DNA from: Novosphingobium sp.
GTDB lineage: Bacteria; Pseudomonadota; Alphaproteobacteria; Sphingomonadales; Sphingomonadaceae
NCBI RefSeq assembly: GCF_039595395.1
Contig: NZ_JBCNLP010000001.1
Location: forward strand, 992,001-1,056,000
Direction: 5' to 3'
DNA length: 64,000 nucleotides
In this document: positions 52,194 to 61,599 of the stretch, in pieces
How positions within the stretch are numbered: the stretch's first letter is position 1
How the letters are laid out: the number at the start of each line of letters is the position of its first letter
Translations under genes and position numbers: made by a program
Notes under the pieces: generated by a model
Database searches by the model: none
What the model saw: only the letters and a program-made list of their open reading frames with translations
What the model was told of the DNA's origin: nothing

Positions 52194-53879
52194 ATGGCCA
52201 GCACTGCCTCAGACACCACCCCAAAGCCTGCTCGCCCCAAGGGGCTGGCGCTGCTGCGCGCGGCGCTTTCCACCCGCAAGGCGGCCTGCATGCTGGGGCT
52301 GGGCTTTGCCAGCGGCCTGCCGTTTGCGCTGCTGATCGGCACGCTCAACGCCTGGCTGGGTGAGGTGGGGGTGAAGCTGACCACCATCGGTGTGCTGTCA
52401 TGGATCGGCCTGTGCTATTCCTTCACCTTCCTCTGGGCGCCGGTGGTGGACCGCGTGCGCCTGCCGGGCCTGCATCGGCTGGGGCGGCGCAAGGGCTGGA
52501 TCCTGCCGTGTCAGGCGGTGCTGGTGGCGGGGATCTTCGCGCTGTCGCTGATGAATCCGGCGGCGGCCATCGGGCCCTTTGCCCTGGTCGCCTTTGTGTG
52601 CGCCTTTGCTTCGGCCACGCAGGATATCGCCATCAACGGCTGGCGGATCGAGGCGGCGGATGAGGACAGCCCGCTGGAGCTGCTGACGGCGCTCTATCAG
52701 TTCGGCTTTCGCACCTCCTCCATCGTGGGCGGCGCCTTTGCGCTGTTTATGGCGGCGCGGATGAGCTGGCCTCAGGTGTTTATGGTGATGGCAGCCTTGC
52801 TGGCGCTGATCTCGGCCCTGTGCAGCGTCGCGCCGGACAGCACCGAAAGGCCCGAGGGCGCGGTCGCCGCCGATATTGCGGGCGATGGCTGGCTGGCGCC
52901 GAAGCTGCGCGCGGCGCTGCTGGGCGTGGTGCTGCTGTGCTGGGGCTGGGCGGTGGTGACCATCGTCAGCTTTATGGTGAAGATGCTTTCCCCATTAGCA
53001 CCGGGCGCCAAGCCGCTGTCCGTGGGCGATTTCACCCGCACCCAGGGGCCGCTGATCGTGGCGGCGACGGTGGTGATGCCGATGATCGTCGCGGCTGTGG
53101 CGCATCGGCTGCGGCGGCAGGGCGTTTCGGTGCCCGTGGAGCGCACCGGGCTGATGCGTGCAGTGGGTGACCATGCCTTTTCGGCGCTGATCTCTCCGCT
53201 GGAGGAGCTGGTGTCGCGGCGCGGCTGGTGGGTACTCAGCCTGCTGGGTTTCATTCTGACCTATGCGCTGTGTTACAACATCTGGGCCAGCTTTGCTTAC
53301 CCCTTCTATCTGGAGCAGATGCATTACACCAAGGATCAGGTGGCTTTCGCCTCCAAGATCTTCGGCATCATCATGACGATGACGGGCATTTCGCTGGGCG
53401 GTTATCTCTTCACCAAGGTTGGCCGTTTCCCGACGGTGTTTCTGGGCGCGATCCTGCCGCCTTTGGGCAATCTGCTCTATGCCGATCTGGCCGATGGGGC
53501 GCGGGGCCTCGATGCTTTCGCCCATGTCACCCGGCTGGATGTGTTTGCGGCCTCCATGGGCGCCGATGCGCCGATGCTGCGCCTGCTGATCACCATCTGC
53601 TATGAGAACATCAGCACCGGCATGGCGCTGACGGCCTTCGTTGCCTATCTCTCCTCGCAGGTGGACCGGCGTTATACGGCGATCCAGTATGCGCTGCTGT
53701 CATCCATGGTGTCGCTGGTGGGCACGCTGGGGCGCGGCGTGGCGGGTGAGGCTTTCGACCATTACGGCTATGGTCCGGTGTTCCGTATCACCGCGCTGAC
53801 GGGTGTGATCACCACCGTTTTCGTGCTGACCGAATGGGCCCATGCGGCGCGCAAGGAACGCGCCGCCAAACAGGCTTAA
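52194..53879 (+). CDS. ampG: AmpG-like muropeptide MFS transporter
   Basis: A 561-residue permease that imports anhydro-muropeptides for cell-wall recycling. Blocks include LGLGFASGLPFALLIGTLNA, WLGEVGVKLTTIGVLSWIGL, SFTFLWAPVVDRV, ASATQDIAINGWRIE and SGMALTAF-like TGMALTAFVAYLSSQ, all typical of AmpG. Length is longer than E. coli AmpG (about 490), as often in Sphingomonadales. Its stop overlaps folC's stop by TTAA. It fits with the lytic transglycosylase in the same region. Confidence 0.9.
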   Translation: MASTASDTTPKPARPKGLALLRAALSTRKAACMLGLGFASGLPFALLIGTLNAWLGEVGVKLTTIGVLSWIGLCYSFTFLWAPVVDRVRLPGLHRLGRRKGWILPCQAVLVAGIFALSLMNPAAAIGPFALVAFVCAFASATQDIAINGWRIEAADEDSPLELLTALYQFGFRTSSIVGGAFALFMAARMSWPQVFMVMAALLALISALCSVAPDSTERPEGAVAADIAGDGWLAPKLRAALLGVVLLCWGWAVVTIVSFMVKMLSPLAPGAKPLSVGDFTRTQGPLIVAATVVMPMIVAAVAHRLRRQGVSVPVERTGLMRAVGDHAFSALISPLEELVSRRGWWVLSLLGFILTYALCYNIWASFAYPFYLEQMHYTKDQVAFASKIFGIIMTMTGISLGGYLFTKVGRFPTVFLGAILPPLGNLLYADLADGARGLDAFAHVTRLDVFAASMGADAPMLRLLITICYENISTGMALTAFVAYLSSQVDRRYTAIQYALLSSMVSLVGTLGRGVAGEAFDHYGYGPVFRITALTGVITTVFVLTEWAHAARKERAAKQA

Positions 53880-55195
53880 TCGGGGAACTCGCGGTTGAGG
53901 CGCAGCACCTCGCCCGCCAGATAGAGCGAGCCCGCGATCAGCACATCGCCCTCGGGCGGCAAGGCGGCAATGGCCTGCGCCACATCGGGGAAGGCGGCAA
54001 CGGGCAGCTCGGTATGGCCCGCGAAATCCTCGGGGCTGTGCGCGTCATGGCCCGGCGCGGGCACCACCGACACGCTGAGCAGCGAGGGCGCCAGCGGTTT
54101 GAGCAGCGCGGCGGGGTCCTTGTTGGCCAGCATGCCCAGCACCAGATGCAGCGGCGGATGGCCGGTGAAATGGCGGGCAATCGCCAGCCCCGCATCGGGA
54201 TTATGCCCGCCATCGAGCCAGACATCGCGCGGCCCCGCCAGTTCGGTCAGCGGTCCCTTGCCGAGGCGTTGCAGACGCGCGGGCCAGCGCGCGTCGCGGA
54301 TGCCGCGCGCCATGGCCTCGGGGGTGACGTGGACTTCGCTTTGATGGCGCAGCATGGCGACGGCCAGCGCGGCATTCTCCGCCTGATGCAGCCCGACCAG
54401 CGTGGGCAAAGGCAGGGTCAGGTCGCCGTGTTCGTCGCGATAGGCGATGGTCTCGCCGATGGCGGCATCCCATGCCTCGCCGCGCATGAACAGCGGGGCG
54501 CCGACAGCGGCGGCGATGCGGCGTACCTCGGTTTCCGCGCGATAGGGGTAAGGCTGGGTGACCAGCGGCGCATCCTTGCGGGCGATTCCCGATTTTTCGA
54601 AGGCGATGCGGGTGAGGGGGTCTTCGGGCGCGCCTGCCTCGGGGCGCAGCAGGAAGGCCTCATGGTCGATGCCCAGCGTGGCGATGCCGCAGGCGGCGGG
54701 CTTGGCGAAAACATTGGTGGCGTCCAGACGCCCGCCAAGGCCGACCTCGATCACGCAGGCGTCCGCCGGCGTTTCGGAGAAAGCCAGCAGCAGCGCGGCG
54801 GTGGTCACCTCGAAGAAGCTGGGGGAGAGGTCCTCGCCCAGACCCTCGGCGGCATCCAGCACGCGCGCCAGCAGATCGGCCAGAGCCTCGTCCGAGATCA
54901 GCTCACCCGCGATGCGGATGCGTTCGTTGTAGCGCACCAGATGCGGCTTGGTGGCGCTGTGGACGCGCAGGCCCTGCGCTTCCAGCATGGCGCGCAGATA
55001 GGCGCAGGTGCTGCCCTTGCCATTGGTGCCCGCGACATGGAACACCGGCGGCAGGCGATGCTGCGGATCGCCAAGCGCCGCCAGCAGGCCCTCGATCACT
55101 TCAAGCCCGAGTCGCCCCTGAGGCAGGGTGAGAGCGCCCAGCCGGGCCAGTTGCGCGGCCACGCCGGGATGATCGGAGGTGGCGAAATCGCGCAT
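53876..55195 (-). CDS. folC: Bifunctional folylpolyglutamate synthase / dihydrofolate synthase
   Basis: A 439-residue ATP-dependent ligase that adds glutamate to dihydropteroate and folates. HVAGTNGKGSTCAYLRAMLE is the P-loop, followed by TKPHLVRYNERI, SFFEVTTAALLLAF, EVGLGGRLDATNVF (metal site) and WLDGGHNPDAGLAI. It lies 36 bases after accD with the trp block upstream, a classical accD-folC pair. Confidence 0.94.
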   Translation of the reverse strand: MRDFATSDHPGVAAQLARLGALTLPQGRLGLEVIEGLLAALGDPQHRLPPVFHVAGTNGKGSTCAYLRAMLEAQGLRVHSATKPHLVRYNERIRIAGELISDEALADLLARVLDAAEGLGEDLSPSFFEVTTAALLLAFSETPADACVIEVGLGGRLDATNVFAKPAACGIATLGIDHEAFLLRPEAGAPEDPLTRIAFEKSGIARKDAPLVTQPYPYRAETEVRRIAAAVGAPLFMRGEAWDAAIGETIAYRDEHGDLTLPLPTLVGLHQAENAALAVAMLRHQSEVHVTPEAMARGIRDARWPARLQRLGKGPLTELAGPRDVWLDGGHNPDAGLAIARHFTGHPPLHLVLGMLANKDPAALLKPLAPSLLSVSVVPAPGHDAHSPEDFAGHTELPVAAFPDVAQAIAALPPEGDVLIAGSLYLAGEVLRLNREFPD

Positions 55196-55231
55196 CTGGT
55201 CAGGCTTTCAGCAGGTTTTGGGGCAGGCGGA

Positions 55232-56083
55232 TCAGGCCGCCTTGTTGCACATGTAGGAGAGCAGCATGGCCAGCGTGGCCTTCAGCTCGGGGCGGCGCAC
55301 CACCATATCGACCATGCCATGGGCGTGGAGATATTCGGCGCGCTGGAAGCCCTCGGGCAGCTTTTCGCGGATCGTGTCCTGGATCACGCGCTGGCCGGCA
55401 AAGCCGATCAGGCAGCCCGGCTCGGCGATATGGATGTCGCCCAGCATGGCATAGCTGGCGGTCACGCCGCCGGTGGTGGGATCGGTCAGCACCACGATAT
55501 AGGGCAGACCCGCAGCCTTCAGGCGGCGCAGCGCCACCGTGGCCTTGGGCATCTGCATCAGGCTGAGGATGCCTTCCTGCATGCGCGCGCCGCCGGCGGC
55601 GGTGCAGATGATGTAGGGCGCGCGTTCCTTGATCGCGCGCTCCACGCCCGAGACGAAGGCGGCGCCCACGGCCACACCCATCGAACCGGCCATGAAGAAG
55701 AAGTCCTGCACGCCGACAACGGCGCGATGGCCGTCGATGGTGCCCAGCGCATTGGTCAGCGCATCATGATGCGGATTGGCGGCGCGGGCGGCCTTGAGGC
55801 GATCGGTGTACTTCTTCGAATCGCGGAACTTCAGCGGGTCGTCCTTGACGCGCGGGCTGGGCAGCACCTCGAAACCGGCGTCGAGGATCTGCGACAGGCG
55901 TGCGTCAGTGCCGATGCGACCGTGGTGGTCGCAACGCGGGCAGACGGAAAGGTTGGCCTCGTAATCCTTGGTGAACAGCATCTCCCCGCAATTGGGGCAC
56001 TTGATCCAGAGATTATCGGGGATCTGCTCCTTCGCCGCGCCGAGCGAGGAGAGCGAATTGCGAACACGATTGAGCCAGCTCAT
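55232..56083 (-). CDS. accD: Acetyl-CoA carboxylase carboxyltransferase beta subunit
   Basis: A 283-residue subunit that transfers CO2 to acetyl-CoA for fatty-acid synthesis. The N-terminal zinc ribbon has four cysteines in IKCPNCGEMLFTKDYEANLS and VCPRCDHHGR. Core blocks are ALGTIDGHRAVVGVQDFFFM, GGARMQEGILSLMQMPKAT and DPTTGGVTASYAMLGDIHIA. Length is normal. Located 27 bases after trpA. Confidence 0.95.
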   Translation of the reverse strand: MSWLNRVRNSLSSLGAAKEQIPDNLWIKCPNCGEMLFTKDYEANLSVCPRCDHHGRIGTDARLSQILDAGFEVLPSPRVKDDPLKFRDSKKYTDRLKAARAANPHHDALTNALGTIDGHRAVVGVQDFFFMAGSMGVAVGAAFVSGVERAIKERAPYIICTAAGGARMQEGILSLMQMPKATVALRRLKAAGLPYIVVLTDPTTGGVTASYAMLGDIHIAEPGCLIGFAGQRVIQDTIREKLPEGFQRAEYLHAHGMVDMVVRRPELKATLAMLLSYMCNKAA

Positions 56084-56110
56084 GGGCGCCCCCTAGAGGA
56101 TTTTTCCGCG

Positions 56111-56917
56111 TCAGGCCAGATTGGAAATGGTGCGGGCCCCATGCACCGCCGCAGCGAGGCTGGAGACCAGATCGCGCACCGGTCCGGCGGCCTGTGAACC
56201 ATGCTGGGCGATCAGATCGACGATCGCCGAGCCGACCACCACGCCATCGCCATGCTGAGCAATATCAGCGGCTTGCTCGGGCGTGCGGACGCCAAAGCCG
56301 ACCACGACGGGCAGATCGGTGCCAGCCTTGAGATGCGCCACGGCCTGCTCGATGCTGGTCAGTTGCGCCTGCTGCTTGCCGGTGATCCCCGCGACCGAGA
56401 CGTAATAGAGAAAGCCGCTCGACCCTTCCAGCACGGCGGGCAGACGCGCCGCATCGGTGGTCGGAGTCGCGAGGCGGATGAAGGAGATGCCGTGCTCACG
56501 CAGGGCCGGGCCCAGCTCGGCATCTTCCTCGGCCGGAATATCGACGCAGATGATGCCGTCGACGCCCGCATCGGCGCAAGCCTGGGCGAACCATGCCGAG
56601 CCGCGCGCGACCATCGGATTGGCATAGCCCATCAGCACCAGCGGGGTGTCGGGGTGGCGGGTGCGGAAGTCGCTGGCGATGCGGAAAATGTCCGCCGTGC
56701 GCGTGCCCGCGCCCAGCGCGCGCAGATTGGCCGCCTGAATCGCCGGACCATCGGCCATGGGATCGGTGAAGGGCATGCCCAGTTCGATCACATCGGCGCC
56801 GCCTTCAACCAGCGCATCCAGCAGGGCGTCGGTGACGTCAGGCGTGGGATCGCCCCCGGTGATGAAGGTGACGAGCGCGGGGCGCCCCTTGGCAAAGGCT
56901 TCGGAAAGGCGTGTCAT
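56111..56917 (-). CDS. trpA: Tryptophan synthase alpha chain
   Basis: A 268-residue enzyme that cleaves indole-glycerol phosphate. FITGGDPTPDVTDALLDALV, the catalytic Glu in DVIELGMPFTDPMADGPAIQ, the Asp in GVDGIICVDIPAEED, and VVGFGVRTPEQAADIAQHGD (phosphate site) are present. ATG 56917 overlaps the stop of the small membrane gene between it and trpB. Confidence 0.95.
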   Translation of the reverse strand: MTRLSEAFAKGRPALVTFITGGDPTPDVTDALLDALVEGGADVIELGMPFTDPMADGPAIQAANLRALGAGTRTADIFRIASDFRTRHPDTPLVLMGYANPMVARGSAWFAQACADAGVDGIICVDIPAEEDAELGPALREHGISFIRLATPTTDAARLPAVLEGSSGFLYYVSVAGITGKQQAQLTSIEQAVAHLKAGTDLPVVVGFGVRTPEQAADIAQHGDGVVVGSAIVDLIAQHGSQAAGPVRDLVSSLAAAVHGARTISNLA

Positions 56918-57212
56918 TTGAGGTGCTTCCATAAAGCGGTCAGCGCAAAACCAAGGCCCAGCACCAGAGTGGTGATGCTCATCATGTCGAGCAGCGCCAC
57001 ATTGTAGGCCATGGTGCAGGCCGTGGTGCAATTGGCATGCGTGCTGCCGGACAGCGCCACCTTGATGGCGGGCGAGGCCGGGTCAGGCACGGTGCTGGCA
57101 GCGGCCAGCGCCACGGCATGGGCGTCGATCAGCCGCTGGTCGAGCATGCGCGCGACCAGCGAAACAGCCAGGCACAGCACTGCCAGAATGGCCAATGTGC
57201 GCCGGCTGAGCA

Positions 57213-57213
<1 letters not shown>
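56914..57213 (-). CDS. Small membrane protein between trpB and trpA
   Basis: A 99-residue protein with two hydrophobic segments, TLAILAVLCLAVSLVARML near the N terminus and MMSITTLVLGLGFALTALW at the C terminus, and a short periplasmic part with two cysteines (HANCTTACTMAYN). Family unknown. It starts inside the trpB stop (TGATG) and its stop overlaps the trpA start (ATGA), so it is tightly coupled to both. Confidence 0.75.
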
Positions 57214-58453
<1,240 letters not shown>

Positions 58454-58722
58454 AGTGGAACCAGCGCCTGCCATGCGCGCGCGAGTCTGTCCAGCCGCCA
58501 AAGACCTGTTGCAGCTGCGCAACGGTAAAATCGATGCGAACCACCTGAACAATCTGCGACATTTAGGGCAGCGCCTGCCTCAATGGCGGAATTGTGGGCC
58601 TTTTATGCTGCAATGCGACAAATATGACTGGAATATGAAAATCGCATTCAGCGGTATGTCAGGCGGCGGGACGCAAACGATGGTCAGGCACAGAATGCCT
58701 CTACTATCAGGGAGTTACAATT

Positions 58723-59196
58723 ATGCGTCAGGTCCTCATCGCAGCAGCGGCAGCGCTCTCCGTGGGTGCCTTCGTTGCCCCCGCCTTCGCTGGCGAGGCA
58801 GGCGACGTCCGCGCTGAAATCCGTTCCGGCGTCAACTGGCAGGACGGTCAGGCCGCAAAGGGCACCATCGGTGGCGCCATCGGCTATGACTACAACCTGC
58901 CGGGCGGCGCGTTCATCGGTGTCGAGCAGGCTATCGACAAGACCCTGGTTGGCCGCGCCAATGCGGTGGGTTCGACCAGCGCGCGCTTCGGTATCCATGC
59001 CACGCCCAAGGACAAGCTCTATGTCATCAGCGGTTACAGCTATGGCAGCAGCTACCACGATGGCGCCCATCTGGGCGGCGGCGTGGAGCACAGCTTCGGC
59101 CCCTATTACGGCAAGGTTGAATATCGCCACATCTTCAATGGCGATGACAGCATCCAGAACAACCAGGTGCTGGTCGGCGCCGGTATCAAGTTCTGA
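58723..59196 (+). CDS. Small outer-membrane beta-barrel protein
   Basis: A 157-residue exported protein. Signal peptide MRQVLIAAAAALSVGAFVAP ending AFA|G. The rest alternates polar and hydrophobic residues as beta strands (GGAIGYDYNLPGGAFIGVEQ, ARFGIHATPKDKLYVISGYS, YYGKVEYRHIFNG) and ends in aromatic Phe (LVGAGIKF), a BamA-recognition end, as in small opacity-type porins. AGGGAG lies before the ATG. It sits on the opposite strand between trpB and trpF. Confidence 0.78.
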   Translation: MRQVLIAAAAALSVGAFVAPAFAGEAGDVRAEIRSGVNWQDGQAAKGTIGGAIGYDYNLPGGAFIGVEQAIDKTLVGRANAVGSTSARFGIHATPKDKLYVISGYSYGSSYHDGAHLGGGVEHSFGPYYGKVEYRHIFNGDDSIQNNQVLVGAGIKF

Positions 59197-59242
59197 GCTT
59201 GAACTGAGCTAGCCCCCCGTCATGTACGGGCGGGTCGCAAGG

Positions 59243-59278
59243 GAGGCGGTCGGTTTCATCCGGCCGCCTCTTGCCGTT
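59243..59278 (+). terminator. Intrinsic terminator of the outer-membrane protein gene
   Basis: GAGGCGGTCGG pairs with CCGGCCGCCTC (one G-T pair) with a six-base loop, followed by TTGCCGTTTT. It lies 47 bases after the gene, just before the opposing trpF stop. Confidence 0.8.
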
Positions 59279-59920
59279 TTAGCCTAGAGCTGCGCGGCAG
59301 AAGGCAGCGATTTTGGCCATGTCCTTCATCCCCGGAGCGCTTTCCACGCCCGAGGACACATCGACGCCGGTCGCGCCGGTGATGCTCATCGCCTCGGCGA
59401 CATTGGCCGGATCGAGCCCGCCTGCCAGCAACCACGGCAGCGGATGGCGCCAGCCCTGCATCAGCCCCCAGTCGATGCGCAGCCCGGTGCCGCCGGGCAG
59501 CAGAGATCCTTCAGGCGGCTTGGCATCGTAAAGGATGCTGTCCGCCGCGCCGACGAAGGGTTGGGCGGCTTCCAGATCCTGAGTCTTGCGCACGCCGATG
59601 GCCTTCCAGACTTCCAGCCCATGCGCGGCGCGGATGTCAGCAACGCGGGCCGGAGCCTCCTTGCCATGCAGTTGCAGCACATCGAGCGGCACGCTGGCCC
59701 GCACGCTGGAGAGCAGCGCATCCTCGGGATCGACGAAAAGCCCCACCACCCTGGCCCGCCCGCGCGCATGCAGTGCCAGAGCGGCAGCTTGCTCGATGCT
59801 CACATTGCGCGGGCTTTTGGGGAAGAACACTAGCCCGATATGGGTGGCCTGCGCGGCCAGAGCGGCATCGATGCTTTCGGTGGTCGAAAGACCGCAGATC
59901 TTGATCAGGGGAGCACTCAT
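59279..59920 (-). CDS. trpF: Phosphoribosylanthranilate isomerase
   Basis: A 213-residue TIM-barrel enzyme of tryptophan synthesis. Catalytic Cys in IKICGLSTTESIDAALAAQA, Asp in YDAKPPEGSLLPGGTGLRID, and LLAGGLDPANVAEAMSITGA plus GVDVSSGVESAPGMKD (phosphate site) are intact. The usual LDAKP variation shows as ILYDAKP. In the normal order it would run into trpB, but here an opposite-strand gene intervenes. Confidence 0.94.
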   Translation of the reverse strand: MSAPLIKICGLSTTESIDAALAAQATHIGLVFFPKSPRNVSIEQAAALALHARGRARVVGLFVDPEDALLSSVRASVPLDVLQLHGKEAPARVADIRAAHGLEVWKAIGVRKTQDLEAAQPFVGAADSILYDAKPPEGSLLPGGTGLRIDWGLMQGWRHPLPWLLAGGLDPANVAEAMSITGATGVDVSSGVESAPGMKDMAKIAAFCRAALG

Positions 59921-59929
59921 GGTGCTCCC

Positions 59930-60451
59930 TTAACCGATGGGCTTTTCCAGCACCACCATGGAAAGATCGGTGATCGAGGGGATGGGGAAGGGGCTGGTGC
60001 GCCCCGTGTCGACATAGCCGCGACGGATGTACCAGGCGATCAGCTCGGCGCGGGTGGAGATCACCGTCATCCGCATGGTGTGGGCGGAAAACGCACGCAC
60101 CGCCCAGTCTTCGGCGGCTTCGATCATCCGGCGTCCAATGCCGCCCGCCTGAAGCGCGGGATCGACGGCGAACATCCCCAGATAGGCGACGCCCTCTCCC
60201 AGATCGGTGATGCTGATGGTGGCGGGCAGGGCGGTGCCCTCACCGGGCAGCACCAGCACGCGCATCGCCGGATTGGCGAGCTGGGCCACCAGATCGTCCG
60301 CCGTGATGCGCTCGCCTTCAAGCAGATCGGCCTCGTGAGTCCAGCCGCCGCGCGCCGAATCGCCGCGATAGGCGCTTTCCACCAGCGCCTTGAGCGCGGG
60401 CAGATCGGCAGTGGTGGCGCGGCGAACCTCTGTCACGGCTTCGCTGCTCAC
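59930..60451 (-). CDS. GNAT-family N-acetyltransferase
   Basis: A 173-residue acetyltransferase: VRRATTADLPALKALVESAY at the N terminus, GVAYLGMFAVDPALQAGGIG, RRMIEAAEDWAVRAFSAHTM as the acetyl-CoA pyrophosphate loop, and AWYIRRGYVDTGRTSPFPIP. Substrate unknown. The start overlaps the pyrF stop by 4 bases (ATGA-type), so it is cotranscribed with pyrF and trpF. Confidence 0.85.
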   Translation of the reverse strand: MSSEAVTEVRRATTADLPALKALVESAYRGDSARGGWTHEADLLEGERITADDLVAQLANPAMRVLVLPGEGTALPATISITDLGEGVAYLGMFAVDPALQAGGIGRRMIEAAEDWAVRAFSAHTMRMTVISTRAELIAWYIRRGYVDTGRTSPFPIPSITDLSMVVLEKPIG

Positions 60452-61125
60452 AGCGTGCCTTCGATGGCGCGGGCGGCGGCCAGCGGATCTTCGGCGCGGG
60501 AAATGGGGCGGCCGACGACCAGCACGCTGGCCCCGGCATCACGTGCGGCACGCGGCGTGACGGAACGCTTCTGGTCGCCCAGCACGCCATCGGCGGGGCG
60601 CAGGCCGGGCACCACCAGGAAGCCGTCCTTCCAGCGCTGCTTCACGGCGCCCACCTCATGGCCCGAACAGACGATGCCGTCGATCCCCGCGCTCTGGGCC
60701 AGATCGGCCAGACGCAGCGCCTGATCATGGGCATTGCTGTTGACGCCGATGTTGGTCAGATCGCCATCGTCGAGGCTGGTCAGCACGGTGACGGCCACCA
60801 CCTTGGTATGCTCGCCGGCGGCGGCCTTGGCGTCTTCCATCATGGCACGGCCACCGGCGGCGTGGATCGTCACGATGCTGGGCTGCAGCACATGGATCGC
60901 CTGCATCGCGCCCGCCACCGTGTTGGGGATGTCATGCAGCTTCAGGTCGAGGAAGATCGGCAGGCCGATCTTGGCCAGCTCATGCACGCCGTGATGGCCA
61001 TGGGCGCAGAAGAACTCCAGCCCCAGCTTGATCCCGCCGATATGCGCCTTCACCTTGCGCGCCAAGGCTTCGGCGGCATCGAGGCGGGGCAGGTCAAGGG
61101 CGAGATAGAGCGGGTTGCTGTGCAT
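60448..61125 (-). CDS. pyrF: Orotidine 5'-phosphate decarboxylase
   Basis: A 225-residue TIM-barrel enzyme giving UMP. NPLYLALDLPRLDAAEALAR at the N terminus, catalytic Lys-Asp in IFLDLKLHDIPNTVAGAM, AVTVLTSLDD, and the phosphate-binding C terminus VVPGLRPADGVLGDQKRSVT plus VVGRPISRAEDP. It follows lapA by 22 bases. ATG at 61125 is set by the family. Confidence 0.95.
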   Translation of the reverse strand: MHSNPLYLALDLPRLDAAEALARKVKAHIGGIKLGLEFFCAHGHHGVHELAKIGLPIFLDLKLHDIPNTVAGAMQAIHVLQPSIVTIHAAGGRAMMEDAKAAAGEHTKVVAVTVLTSLDDGDLTNIGVNSNAHDQALRLADLAQSAGIDGIVCSGHEVGAVKQRWKDGFLVVPGLRPADGVLGDQKRSVTPRAARDAGASVLVVGRPISRAEDPLAAARAIEGTL

Positions 61126-61147
61126 GATGGTGATCCGATGTTGAAGC

Positions 61148-61465
61148 TTATTGGCCGTTGTCGGCGGCAGGGACGGGTTCGGGAGCAAGGGCAGGCGCGG
61201 AAGGTGTGATCACCGTCTGGCTGGCGGCCAGCACGGCGTTTTCCAGCGTCTGGATGCGGCGCTTCAGGCGCCAGCGCCCGGCCTTGGAAATCAGCCACAT
61301 CGGCACCAGACCCAGCAGGAAAGAGACCACCACCACCGCGGGCAGCTTGGTGTCGAGCACCAGCGTATCCCAGATCCGCACCTCGACCGGCTTCCAGTTG
61401 TTGACCGAAAAGATCAGCAGGACGATCCCGGCGATAACCGCCAGAGCGGTGCGGATGAACTGCAT
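61148..61465 (-). CDS. LapA family (DUF1049) membrane protein
   Basis: A 105-residue inner-membrane protein of the LapA/DUF1049 family, associated in E. coli with control of LPS amount. Two membrane segments (TALAVIAGIVLLIFSVNNW, AVVVVSFLLGLVPMWLIS) are followed by a coiled, basic cytoplasmic part (RWRLKRRIQTLENAVLA) and a Pro/Ala-rich tail. The LapB partner is not seen here. First gene of the lapA-pyrF-GNAT-trpF operon. Confidence 0.85.
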   Translation of the reverse strand: MQFIRTALAVIAGIVLLIFSVNNWKPVEVRIWDTLVLDTKLPAVVVVSFLLGLVPMWLISKAGRWRLKRRIQTLENAVLAASQTVITPSAPALAPEPVPAADNGQ

Positions 61466-61599
61466 CGGTAATCCTTCCAAAAACCAGTCTGTTCCGGGTG
61501 CGACCCGTGGCGGTTGGCGCCCGAGCATGGATGCTAGGCGCGATTGCCTGTAAAGAAAAGGGCAGGGTGGCACACGGCCAGACCCCGCCCTGTTTCAGC

